The translations under genes were made by a program, and so were the position numbers. Source: Desulfohalobiaceae bacterium (lineage in GTDB: Bacteria > Desulfobacterota > Desulfovibrionia > Desulfovibrionales > Desulfothermaceae). Taken from it: DNA of 15,473 nt. How positions within the stretch are numbered: the first letter of the stretch is position 1; each line of letters starts with the position of its first letter. The stretch covers positions 1 to 15,473 of the forward strand of contig JAIPDU010000016.1 of the NCBI GenBank assembly GCA_021737525.1, in the 5' to 3' direction. This document shows, piece after piece, positions 1-6,462 of the stretch. The notes below the pieces were generated by a model. The model saw only the letters and a list, made by a program, of their open reading frames with translations. It was not told the origin of the DNA and searched no databases.

Positions 1-341
1 GTCGTGCCGACAGACTCCTGCGTATACCGCTCGCAAGGGATGCGCACTAGTCCTCCTCTGCCGAAATGGCCCTCCTTGTTCGTGGCTTTTGGTGCTGACC
101 ACGGAAATAAAACGTTTTTTGTTTCCCGCGCATTACTCCCTTATCCTTACACCCTTTGTCTTCAGGATACTGCAGGGAATAAGCGACTATATTTATATAT
201 AAGGGACAGAGGTTCCGAAAAGGTTCCAGACAGAGACCGGGCGTGTTAGCGATTCGAGGGAGTTACAGTCAGGGGGCGGGGAAAGGGTAAGTTTTTTGGG
301 AGACGTGTTCGGAGGGGCGCTGTGAAGGGCTTGATTCCGGA
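1..341. other. Gene-free left edge
   Basis: I see no convincing gene here. The one open frame, on the plus strand from base 4, starts with GTG, has no ribosome site and resembles no protein I know. There is an imperfect AT-rich palindrome at 103-127, centred on AACGTT, directly after a small CGTGG/CCACG inverted repeat (81-103). That could be the remains of a terminator. A very AT-rich stretch lies near 187-204, and AGGTTCC occurs twice around 210-227. None of these can be assigned a function from sequence alone. Confidence 0.5.
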
Positions 342-530
342 TTAATCCTTGATTGTGCGATACAGCGGGATGGTGAGATTGTCCGGTTCGATGTCTTCGC
401 GAAACAGGTGCCGCAGGTTCGGGGCCTTTTGATCGTTCAATGCGTAACCGATGGATAAGGAGACAGGGATCCTTGGCTTTCCGCCATTGTATTCTATCAT
501 CATCTCCTTGCGCGGATGCTGAACGAGCAT
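342..530 (-). pseudogene. Relic of a GGDEF-domain C-terminus
   Basis: The 62-codon frame looks like the last third of a GGDEF (diguanylate cyclase) domain. Around residues 10-32 it reads MMIEYN...PVSLSIGYALND, which matches the conserved final beta strand (V-S-x-S-I-G) of GGDEF domains. It is followed by NLRHLFRE, where intact proteins continue with an LF(K/R)EAD...MY segment. After LFRE the match is lost and the frame stops. The GGDEF active-site loop and everything before it are absent: upstream the frame only reads back into the ahcY stop codon. I infer a decayed fragment with no enzyme activity, but a small real protein cannot be excluded. It lies downstream of ahcY on the same strand, with about 75 bp between them. 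Confidence 0.45.
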
Positions 531-605
531 GGTGACATGTCTTTTGCCTGGGCATCCTGCCGGGTTTTTGGCGTAAACAAGGCGTTGCTGAGAGGGTGTC
601 AGGCT

Positions 606-1868
606 TTAGGTCCCTTCCTCCCAGGAATCGAGATAGTCGGCCTGCTCCTTGGTCAGCTCGTCGATCTCCACGTTCATGGCCGCGAGCTGCAGGGAGGCGA
701 TCTCCGTGTCCAGCTCCTCGGGCAGCTGGATTACCTGGTTGGGCAGCTTGCCCTTGTTCTTGGCCCCGTATTCGCAGGCGAGGGCCTGGCCGCAGAAGGA
801 GGTGGACATCACCTCGCTGGGGTGGCCCTCAGCGGAGGCCAGGTTGATCAGACGGCCCTCGCCCAGGACGAAGATCTTCTTCCCGTTCAGGACGTATTCC
901 TCCATGAAGGGCCTGACACTTCTGCGGGACTGGCTGGCCTGATCCAGTGCCTCCAGCTGGAGCTCGTTGTCGAAGTGCCCCGAGTTGGCCAGGATTGCGC
1001 CGTTCTTCATCTGCTTCATGTGCTCCACCCGGATGATGTGCTTGTTCCCGGTCACGGTCACAAAGATGTCCCCGATGGGGGCGGCGTCGTTCAAGGGCAT
1101 GACCCGGAAGCCGTCGTACGCAGCCTGCAGGGCCCGGAAGCTGTCCACTTCCGTAACCAGGACATTGGCCCCGAGGCCGCGCGCCCGCTGGGCCACGCCC
1201 TTGCCGCAGCTGCCGTAGCCGCTGACCACCACGGTCTTGCCCGCGAAGAGGACGTTCGTCGCCCGCAGGATACCGTCCACCGTGGACTGCCCAGTTCCGT
1301 AGTAGTTGTCCACCATGTGCTTGGTCTTGTTGTCGTTCACAGCGATCATGGGATACTTCAGGGCGTTGTCCTTTTCCATGGCCTTGAGCCGGATGATGCC
1401 GGTGGTCGTCTCCTCGCAGCCGCAGATGATGTCCTGGATGAGCTCGGGGTGGTTTTTGTGGATCTCGGAGACCAGGTCGCAGCCGTCGTCGATGGTGATC
1501 TGGGGCTTGGTCTGGATGACGTTGTTGATGTAGCGGTAGTAGTCCTCCTTGGTCTCGCCCTTGTAGGCCCAGACCTTGACGCCCTCATCGGCCAGTGCGG
1601 CGGCAACGTCGTCCTGGGTGGAGAGGGGATTGCAGCCGGTGATGGATACATCCGCCCCGCCGGCGGCAAGGGTCCGCACCAGGACCGCGGTCTCCTTGGT
1701 CACGTGCAGGGCCAAGCCCACCCGGATTCCCTTCAGGGGCTTCTCCTTCTCGAAGCGCTTCTTGACTTCGAGCAGGGCGCCCATGTTCAATTCGGCCAGC
1801 TCGATATTGTTCTTGCCTTGGCTGGTGAGAGACAAGTCCTTGACTTCATACTTTTGTCCACTGTCCAT
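606..1868 (-). CDS. ahcY: S-adenosylhomocysteine hydrolase (adenosylhomocysteinase), short archaeal-type
   Basis: This cytoplasmic enzyme splits S-adenosylhomocysteine into adenosine and homocysteine, which removes the inhibitory product of methylation reactions and feeds the methionine cycle. The 420-residue protein shows the family landmarks: the substrate loop CNPLSTQDDVAAAL (about 79-92), EETTTG (about 151-156), the catalytic Lys/Asp/Asn stretch NDNKTKHMVDN (about 178-188) and the NAD-binding glycine loop SGYGSCGKG (about 214-222). It ends in YLDSWEEGT and lacks the Lys/Tyr tail (KPDHYRY-like) that closes the NAD site of the neighbouring subunit in the common bacterial and human enzymes. 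Archaeal and Thermotoga-type enzymes lack it too. The ATG follows AAGGAG at good spacing. The gene starts 16 bp after the SahR-like gene ends, so the two are almost certainly co-transcribed. No clear terminator follows. Confidence 0.96.
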   Translation of the reverse strand: MDSGQKYEVKDLSLTSQGKNNIELAELNMGALLEVKKRFEKEKPLKGIRVGLALHVTKETAVLVRTLAAGGADVSITGCNPLSTQDDVAAALADEGVKVWAYKGETKEDYYRYINNVIQTKPQITIDDGCDLVSEIHKNHPELIQDIICGCEETTTGIIRLKAMEKDNALKYPMIAVNDNKTKHMVDNYYGTGQSTVDGILRATNVLFAGKTVVVSGYGSCGKGVAQRARGLGANVLVTEVDSFRALQAAYDGFRVMPLNDAAPIGDIFVTVTGNKHIIRVEHMKQMKNGAILANSGHFDNELQLEALDQASQSRRSVRPFMEEYVLNGKKIFVLGEGRLINLASAEGHPSEVMSTSFCGQALACEYGAKNKGKLPNQVIQLPEELDTEIASLQLAAMNVEIDELTKEQADYLDSWEEGT

Positions 1869-1884
1869 GCTTTCGCTCCTTGCT

Positions 1885-2823
1885 TTATATGGCTTGTTGT
1901 TCCTGATCCTTGACTGCCCTGAAGACGTTGACCGCCAGGCCGTGCCGCACGGGGTACTGCCTGCTTCCCAGAAGGCTGAAGCCGGAGGCTGTCAGCCAGG
2001 TATCGATATCGCCGGGCTCGAATCCCAGCCACGCGGCACCGAATTTCTCCCGGATGTCCTCGCGGGAGTGCTTGGCGAAGTCCGCGATGACCAGGGTCCC
2101 TCCGGGCCTGAGGATCCGGTTGGCCTCCTGGATTCCCGCCTGGGGGAGAGGGATGTGATGCAGGACCATGTTGATGACCGCGGCGTCGACCTCCTGGTCC
2201 CGCAGGGGCAGGTGCTCCAGCTCCCCCAGCCTGAGGTCGGATTTGGCTGCGGCGTTCTCGGCGTCCAGCTTAAGACGGGTCATCTTGAGCATCTGGGTGG
2301 AATGGTCCACGCCGATCACTGTCTCCGCCTTGTCCAGGAGCTTGAGCAGGAGCTCTCCCGTGCCGCAGCCCAGGTCCACCGCGACGGAACAGACGGGGAC
2401 TTCCTCGGAAACGGCGCCGGCCAGGTCCATGTCCCCCAGGATATCCTTTTTGAGGCGTTCCCAATATTCGGCGACCTGGTTGAAGAAGCGCCGGGTCTTG
2501 TTCTTGCGCTCCTTGATAATGGCCTGGGCCCGGGAAAGGTCCTCGGTGGCCATCTCCTCCCTGCCCAGGCTGTTCTTGACGAACTGGGTCAGGGACTCGA
2601 TATCCGGGTTGTTGGGAACCTGGTAATAGGAGAATCCGCCGTCGCGCCGCTGCCGGAGGAGCCCGTTCTCGTTCAGGACCTTCAGGTGCCTGGAAATGCG
2701 GGACTGACCCATTTGCATGATCAGAACGAGCTCGTTCACATTGAGCTCGTAGTGCAGAAGGAGATGGAAAAGGCGGAGCCTGGTCTCGTCCCCGAGGGCC
2801 TTGAAGTAGCGGGTAATGTTCAT
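1885..2823 (-). CDS. sahR: SahR-like ArsR-family regulator fused to a SAM-dependent methyltransferase domain
   Basis: The 312-residue protein has two parts. Residues 1-75 form an ArsR-type winged helix (KALGDETRLRLFHLL, then recognition helix QSRISRHLKVL). Residues about 110-305 form a class I methyltransferase fold with motif I VDLGCGTGELL (149-159), the acidic residue in GVDHS (D173), NMVLHHIP (218-225) and RILRPGGTLVIADF. ArsR-family SahR proteins of Proteobacteria are known to repress methionine-cycle genes and to respond to S-adenosylhomocysteine, and this gene lies directly upstream of ahcY. I infer that the C-terminal domain senses SAM or SAH rather than necessarily methylating a substrate, but methyltransferase activity is not excluded. 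It heads the operon and has a sigma-70-like promoter and a palindrome near its start. No Shine-Dalgarno sequence is visible before the ATG, although the N-terminus fits the family well. Confidence 0.85.
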   Translation of the reverse strand: MNITRYFKALGDETRLRLFHLLLHYELNVNELVLIMQMGQSRISRHLKVLNENGLLRQRRDGGFSYYQVPNNPDIESLTQFVKNSLGREEMATEDLSRAQAIIKERKNKTRRFFNQVAEYWERLKKDILGDMDLAGAVSEEVPVCSVAVDLGCGTGELLLKLLDKAETVIGVDHSTQMLKMTRLKLDAENAAAKSDLRLGELEHLPLRDQEVDAAVINMVLHHIPLPQAGIQEANRILRPGGTLVIADFAKHSREDIREKFGAAWLGFEPGDIDTWLTASGFSLLGSRQYPVRHGLAVNVFRAVKDQEQQAI

Positions 2824-2824
2824 G

Positions 2825-2838
2825 ATATATGCTTATAT
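2825..2838. promoter_or_regulatory. Candidate SahR/ArsR operator palindrome
   Basis: ATATATGCTTATAT is a palindrome with 5-bp arms (ATATA/TATAT) around 4 bp. It sits immediately before the regulator's start codon, downstream of the predicted promoter. Short AT-rich dyads are typical ArsR-family binding sites. A further TATATA-rich segment overlaps the -10 box. The regulator binding here is inferred from position. Confidence 0.4.
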
Positions 2839-2865
2839 GACAATATTTTGATGTGTTGAGATTCA

Positions 2866-2894
2866 TATATAGACATTGCGCGAAGGTTTGTCAA
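2866..2894 (-). promoter_or_regulatory. Sigma-70-like promoter of the sahR-ahcY operon
   Basis: On the minus strand a perfect -35 box TTGACA (2889-2894) is followed after exactly 17 bp by TATATA (2866-2871), a 4-of-6 match to the -10 consensus. Transcription would start near 2859 and give a leader of about 36 nt that contains the candidate operator. A bound repressor would therefore block elongation or initiation. Confidence 0.7.
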
Positions 2895-2955
2895 GGAGGA
2901 GAAGGGAGGCAGGGCAAGACGGGACATCCCGGAAATGCCAAGGGGCGGCGAGGTC

Positions 2956-2999
2956 TCAAAGGGGGAGCCCCGCAGGATATTTCAGGGCTCCCCCTTTGA
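2956..2999 (-). terminator. Strong hairpin terminator after the PPC-domain gene
   Basis: A perfect 15-bp inverted repeat (2956-2970 and 2985-2999, arm TCAAAGGGGGAGCCC) with a 14-nt loop lies about 70 bp after the stop of the PPC-domain gene and just upstream of the sahR promoter. The T tract is short (three T) on either strand, so it is not a textbook terminator. Its position between two same-strand units still fits termination or insulation. Confidence 0.65.
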
Positions 3000-3067
3000 T
3001 CATCCTTCGCGGACTGGGGAGGGCATCCATTCGCCTGACGCTGTGCCCGGCTGATTGCGGGGCCGGG

Positions 3068-3496
3068 TCAGGACCACAGCGGCAGGCCGGTCTGCTCATC
3101 AAGGCTTCGCACGAAGTCCGGCCCGCTGAAGACCTGCAGGATGTACTCGCAGGCGAAGACAGGACATCCCTGGGCCAGGTGGCCGCCGAATGTCCGCCCG
3201 TTGGCGTCCGCCAAAGTGACGTGGGCATGGACCATGGGCGAGCCGTCCTTGAGGGAGATGTTGCCCATCAGGCTGGCGATCTCCAGGCCCTGGTCCAGGG
3301 TGAAGAATTGGTATTGCCGGGTGTGCTGGTCGTAGTACCCCAGCCTGGCCCTCTGCACGGCTCCGATGGCCTCGATCCGCCCCAGAGTCACGCCCTTCTC
3401 CCGGCACAGCTCGCTCAGGGCGTCCAGCAGGTCGTCGTTGTGGCTTAAGCGGCCCATGTAGACCGTACCGGCCTGAACGGATTCCAGCTTCTGCAT
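3068..3496 (-). CDS. PPC-domain (DUF296/PCC) protein
   Basis: This 142-residue protein is a stand-alone PPC domain, the fold that in plants is attached to AT-hooks and in bacteria occurs alone. The signature is the histidine-rich strand HAHVTLADANGRTFGGHL (90-107). H90, H92 and H106 correspond to residues that bind a metal in bacterial structures. The C-terminal EYILQVFSGPDFVRSLDEQTGLPLW matches the usual end of the fold. There is no AT-hook, and DNA binding is not shown for the bacterial stand-alone forms, so the molecular role is unknown. It is the last gene of the minus-strand cluster, 86 bp after glpX, and has one of the strongest ribosome sites in the window (AGGAGGTGA). Confidence 0.85.
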   Translation of the reverse strand: MQKLESVQAGTVYMGRLSHNDDLLDALSELCREKGVTLGRIEAIGAVQRARLGYYDQHTRQYQFFTLDQGLEIASLMGNISLKDGSPMVHAHVTLADANGRTFGGHLAQGCPVFACEYILQVFSGPDFVRSLDEQTGLPLWS

Positions 3497-3502
3497 AGCG
3501 TA

Positions 3503-3511
3503 TCACCTCCT
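3503..3511 (-). promoter_or_regulatory. Near-perfect Shine-Dalgarno site of the PPC-domain gene
   Basis: On the minus strand AGGAGGTGA lies 6 nt before the ATG at 3496. It fully complements the 3' end of 16S rRNA. This fixes the start and suggests efficient independent translation of the last gene in the cluster. Confidence 0.75.
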
Positions 3512-3582
3512 CGTTTCCGGGTTCGCCAGGGGGCAGTTGCGGGGGCTCGACACGCCCTCCGGGATTCGGGCCGGCATCCGGG

Positions 3583-4575
3583 CTAGTCGTATTCCACAGC
3601 GCTGAAGCGCATGAGGCGATCCCAGGAATGGGTGGCCTCGATGCGACGGATGGTGCCTGTTTTGCCCCGCGTCACCAGGGAGTGGGTTGTCGCGCCGCTG
3701 CCGGTGTAGCGCACCCCGGCCAGGAATCCGCCAGCGGAGATTCCGGTGGCGGCGAAGTAGACATCGTCGCTGTTGATGAGATCCCGCGTGGACAGGACTT
3801 GTTCCAGGTCCACCCCCTGTTCCAGCAAGGCTTGCCGCTCCCGATCCTTCTGCGGGTCCAGGCTGCAAAGCATTTCCCCGCCCAGGGCCTTGATGGCGCA
3901 GGCGGAAAGCACCCCTTCCGGGGTCCCGCCGGTGCCCAGCAGGACGTCCACCTCAGAGTCGGGATCCACGGCCATGAGGGCCCCGGCGATGTCTCCGTCC
4001 GTATGCAGCTGGATCCTGGCACCGGCCTCCCTGATCCGGCTGATGAGCTCCTCGTGCCTGGGTTTGTCCAGGACAAAGACCACCAGGTCCTGAACGTCCT
4101 TGTCCAGGGCTGCTGCCACCCGGGTCAGGTTCTCCCGGACCGGGGCGTTGAGCTCCACGCTGTCCTTGGCCGGGGCTGGAACCACCAGCTTACGCATGTA
4201 GTAGCTCGCCCCGGGGGCGTACATGCTCCCGCTGGGGGCGAGCCCGGCCACGGAGATGGCATTGGGTCGGCCGTAGGCGAGGAGCTTGGTCCCCTCCACC
4301 GGGTCCACTGCCACGTCCACCTTCGGGGGCGAGCCCGTGCCTATCTCTTCACCGTTGTAAAGCATGGGGGCCTCGTCCTTCTCCCCCTCGCCGATAACCA
4401 CCCGACCCGAGACATCCAGGGCGTTGAAGGACAGGCGCATGGCGTCCACCGCCGAGCGGTCACCGCTCTTCTTGTCCCCCTTGCCCAGCCATCTGGCAGA
4501 GGCAAGGGCCGCCGCTTCAGTGACGCGCACGAGATCCAGGGCGAGGTTCCTTTCCGGGAGCTCCGAAGGGGCCAT
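3583..4575 (-). CDS. glpX: Class II fructose-1,6-bisphosphatase
   Basis: The enzyme removes the 1-phosphate from fructose-1,6-bisphosphate, the committed step of gluconeogenesis, in the cytoplasm. The protein of 330 residues is close to the 336 of E. coli GlpX. Class II motifs are present: GEGEKDEAPMLYNGE (62-76), the metal-binding DPVEGT (91-96), DGDIAGAL (193-200), GTGGTPEGVLSA (214-225) and AATGISAGGFLAGV (275-288). The frame is open a further 21 codons upstream, but I chose the ATG at 4575 because AAGGAG lies 6-7 nt before it and the family's N-terminus begins here. It follows rpiB by 116 bp on the same strand. A long GC hairpin in that gap may separate or attenuate the two genes. Confidence 0.96.
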   Translation of the reverse strand: MAPSELPERNLALDLVRVTEAAALASARWLGKGDKKSGDRSAVDAMRLSFNALDVSGRVVIGEGEKDEAPMLYNGEEIGTGSPPKVDVAVDPVEGTKLLAYGRPNAISVAGLAPSGSMYAPGASYYMRKLVVPAPAKDSVELNAPVRENLTRVAAALDKDVQDLVVFVLDKPRHEELISRIREAGARIQLHTDGDIAGALMAVDPDSEVDVLLGTGGTPEGVLSACAIKALGGEMLCSLDPQKDRERQALLEQGVDLEQVLSTRDLINSDDVYFAATGISAGGFLAGVRYTGSGATTHSLVTRGKTGTIRRIEATHSWDRLMRFSAVEYD

Positions 4576-4650
4576 GGGCTGCTCCTTGTCCGAATTTCTT
4601 GGTTCGACCGGGTCCACTGCGTCCTGTCCGGAGAGCAAAGCCGGGAGATT

Positions 4651-4684
4651 CCCCGCGCGGAAAGCCCGGGGCTTCGCGCGGGGG
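4651..4684 (-). terminator. GC-rich hairpin between rpiB and glpX
   Basis: Arms CCCCGCGCGGAAAGCCC and GGGGCTTCGCGCGGGG pair along most of their length with two single-base bulges. The hairpin lies just after the rpiB stop codon. No T tract follows on the minus strand, so it may be a partial terminator, an mRNA stability element or an attenuator rather than a full stop. Confidence 0.4.
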
Positions 4685-4691
4685 CAAAAGA

Positions 4692-5165
4692 TCAGACCCT
4701 TTCCCGGGCCCGGCTCAAGGGTGCGTCACCCAGTTCATCCATGAGCCGGACGCGGTCCTCGTGCCTGCCCCCTTCGAACTCGGTCCGGAGGAAGCTGTCC
4801 ACCACCGCCGGGGCCAGGTCCTCTTCCATGATGCGGGCTCCCAGGCAAAGGATGTTGGCGTTGTTGTGCCGCCTGGCCATACTGGCCATATGTTCGTCGA
4901 AGCAGAGGGCGGCCCTGATCCCGGGAAACCGGTTGGCGGACATGGACATGCCCAGACCGGTTCCGCAGATCAGAAGGCCCGGCATCCCGGTCTCCAGGAC
5001 CTTGCGGCAGGCCAGGGCGGCGAACTCGGGGTAGTCGCAGCTCTCAGTGGAATGGGTTCCCACATCCTCGCAGACGTAGCCGGTCTCGCGGAGGTGGGCC
5101 AGGCACTTCTCCTTCAGCGGGTATCCCGCGTGATCCGATCCGAGTATGATGAGGCTCTGGGTCAT
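4692..5165 (-). CDS. rpiB: Ribose-5-phosphate isomerase B
   Basis: RpiB interconverts ribose 5-phosphate and ribulose 5-phosphate in the non-oxidative pentose phosphate pathway. The 157-residue protein has the LacA/RpiB landmarks: SDHAGYPLK near the N-terminus (D11, H12), DYPEFA (44-49), the catalytic cysteine in CGTGLGMSMSANR (C67), and RHNNANILCLGAR (H100, N101). It ends with GGRHEDRVRLMDEL, a usual RpiB tail, extended by about ten residues. AGGGAG lies about 9 nt before the ATG. The gene follows the coiled-coil gene by 60 bp and precedes glpX; both enzymes act on sugar phosphates that link gluconeogenesis to nucleotide precursors. Confidence 0.96.
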   Translation of the reverse strand: MTQSLIILGSDHAGYPLKEKCLAHLRETGYVCEDVGTHSTESCDYPEFAALACRKVLETGMPGLLICGTGLGMSMSANRFPGIRAALCFDEHMASMARRHNNANILCLGARIMEEDLAPAVVDSFLRTEFEGGRHEDRVRLMDELGDAPLSRARERV

Positions 5166-5225
5166 GGCGAAACGCTCCCTGAGTCGGTTAGGATCCGGAA
5201 ACCGGTTATCGGGTTTCTGCCCGGG

Positions 5226-5570
5226 CTAGACATCCCACTTCTTTCTGCGCTTGGCGATGATATCCTGGCGCAGATTCCGAAGCTGGGTCTGGAGGTGCTC
5301 CACCTCTCTGGAGAGGAAGGCGATCTGCTTGCGGCAGAGGTCGATCTCGGATTGCTGCTTGCTCTTGGCTGATTCACTCCCTTCCTGCTCCAGGAGCTGC
5401 CCCAGCCTCTCGTACTCCTTGGCCAACCTTTTTTGCAAGTCCGCGATTTCCCAGTTGCGAAGACCACGCAGGATCTCCCAATGGATTTCGCTGAAAAGCA
5501 CCTTGAAGCCCAGGGGAACGGCCCGGGCCATGGATATATCCCGCCGGCTGGTCACGTTGCTTTCCTGCAT
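5226..5570 (-). CDS. Small coiled-coil protein of unknown function
   Basis: I do not recognise this 114-residue protein. After a short N-terminal part (SRRDISMARAVPLGFKVLF, roughly 8-26), residues about 40-108 are rich in Glu, Lys, Arg, Gln and Leu with heptad-like spacing, which predicts a long coiled coil. It ends in the basic AKRRKKWDV. There is no signal peptide or membrane segment, so it is probably cytoplasmic. I chose the ATG at 5570 because AGGAG lies 6-7 nt before it; the longer frame would overlap the end of the LolB-like gene. It sits 34 bp after that gene and 60 bp before rpiB, so it is very likely co-transcribed. The even spacing and good ribosome site support a real gene. Confidence 0.75.
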   Translation of the reverse strand: MQESNVTSRRDISMARAVPLGFKVLFSEIHWEILRGLRNWEIADLQKRLAKEYERLGQLLEQEGSESAKSKQQSEIDLCRKQIAFLSREVEHLQTQLRNLRQDIIAKRRKKWDV

Positions 5571-5604
5571 CGTCAACTCCTGTTTGTCTCCTTCAGTGGC
5601 ATTC

Positions 5605-6462
5605 TTATTGCTCCCCGCTCCCGGAGTCAAAGGAACCCAGGGAGCGAACCATTGTATCCGGGGGGAGGTCCAACCGCAAGTCCGCCTCGGGCCAAGGGTC
5701 GCTGCGCGGCTGGAATTCCTTGATCCTGAGGATCAGCTCCTCGTCGCGCTCTGTGGTTAATTCCATCCGCTGGCTCAGGACATATCCCTTCCTGCTGGTC
5801 AGATCCTTGCGCTCCAGATGCCATTCGTGGGGGCGATCCCCGGAAAGGGCCACGATTCGTGCCTTGCGGTCCAGGATGACCCGACCGATCCGCTGATTAT
5901 CCCGGGGGTAAAAGGCGTACTTCCCTCCGGGAAGGACTTCGAACCGCTCGTATTCACGCCAGAGGAGGCCCTTCCAGTTCCCGGTCAGAAGCTGAGTCAT
6001 CCGGGGCAGGCTGAAGGGGAGTTGCAGCCCCATTGTCGCGGTCGCCTGGGCGGTGTTCTCCGCGATATAGGCCCGGTTGTCCCTGTGAGAGAAGATCAGG
6101 ATCCTGTCCCGGCGTATCTCCCAGATGGAAATGGTCGCCCCTATGCCGGCCCTGAGGTGCAAACGCAGCGGAGTGGGCAGGTTGCCCCACAGCTCGAAAG
6201 TGATCCTTCGCTTCTGCTCTGGGGTGAAGATGTTCAGGCTCCCCTGAAGCGAGGCGCCGGGCAGGGAGGGGGTCCCTTCCTGCCTGGACCAGAAGGAGGC
6301 CCAGGTGCTGCTGGCCTCTTGAGAGGATACAGGGGGCTTTTCCCGTTGCAGGGGGGCGCATCCGCTTCCGGCCCATATGAGCAGCAGAAGACAGGCGAAG
6401 GCTAGCAGGCCCGCGGAAGTGCCGGCCGGAGGATGAGGGCGGAGGGAGCGGGTCTGTTGCAT
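5605..6462 (-). CDS. LolB-like outer-membrane lipoprotein
   Basis: The 285-residue protein begins with a basic segment, a hydrophobic stretch (AGLLAFACLLLLIWAGS) and a lipobox-type Gly-Ser-Gly-Cys, so C35 is the likely lipidated residue. The mature part is predicted to be mostly beta strands (SLQGSLNIFTPEQKRRITFE, then ATISIWEI, ILIFSHRDNRAYI), which suggests the LolA/LolB half-barrel that passes lipoproteins to the outer membrane. Sequence similarity to true LolB is weak by eye, so this is a fold-level guess. The ATG shares a base with the stop of the TPR gene (TGATG), and a GTG one codon earlier is an alternative start. This overlap implies translational coupling. Confidence 0.7.
   Translation of the reverse strand: MQQTRSLRPHPPAGTSAGLLAFACLLLLIWAGSGCAPLQREKPPVSSQEASSTWASFWSRQEGTPSLPGASLQGSLNIFTPEQKRRITFELWGNLPTPLRLHLRAGIGATISIWEIRRDRILIFSHRDNRAYIAENTAQATATMGLQLPFSLPRMTQLLTGNWKGLLWREYERFEVLPGGKYAFYPRDNQRIGRVILDRKARIVALSGDRPHEWHLERKDLTSRKGYVLSQRMELTTERDEELILRIKEFQPRSDPWPEADLRLDLPPDTMVRSLGSFDSGSGEQ

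Noticed and set aside
4..249. 81-codon frame at the left edge
   Set aside because: GTG start, no ribosome site, no recognisable motif.
547..570. Plus-strand hairpin followed by TTTTT near the end of ahcY
   Set aside because: The stem is short and imperfect and no plus-strand gene ends there, so it is probably chance.
516..1913. 465-codon plus-strand frame across ahcY
   Set aside because: It is the antisense shadow of ahcY, with a Gly/Val/Leu/His/Asp-rich composition typical of antisense GC-rich frames and no known domain.
3628..5034. 468-codon plus-strand frame across glpX and rpiB
   Set aside because: Antisense to two clearly recognised enzymes. No domain or ribosome site supports it.
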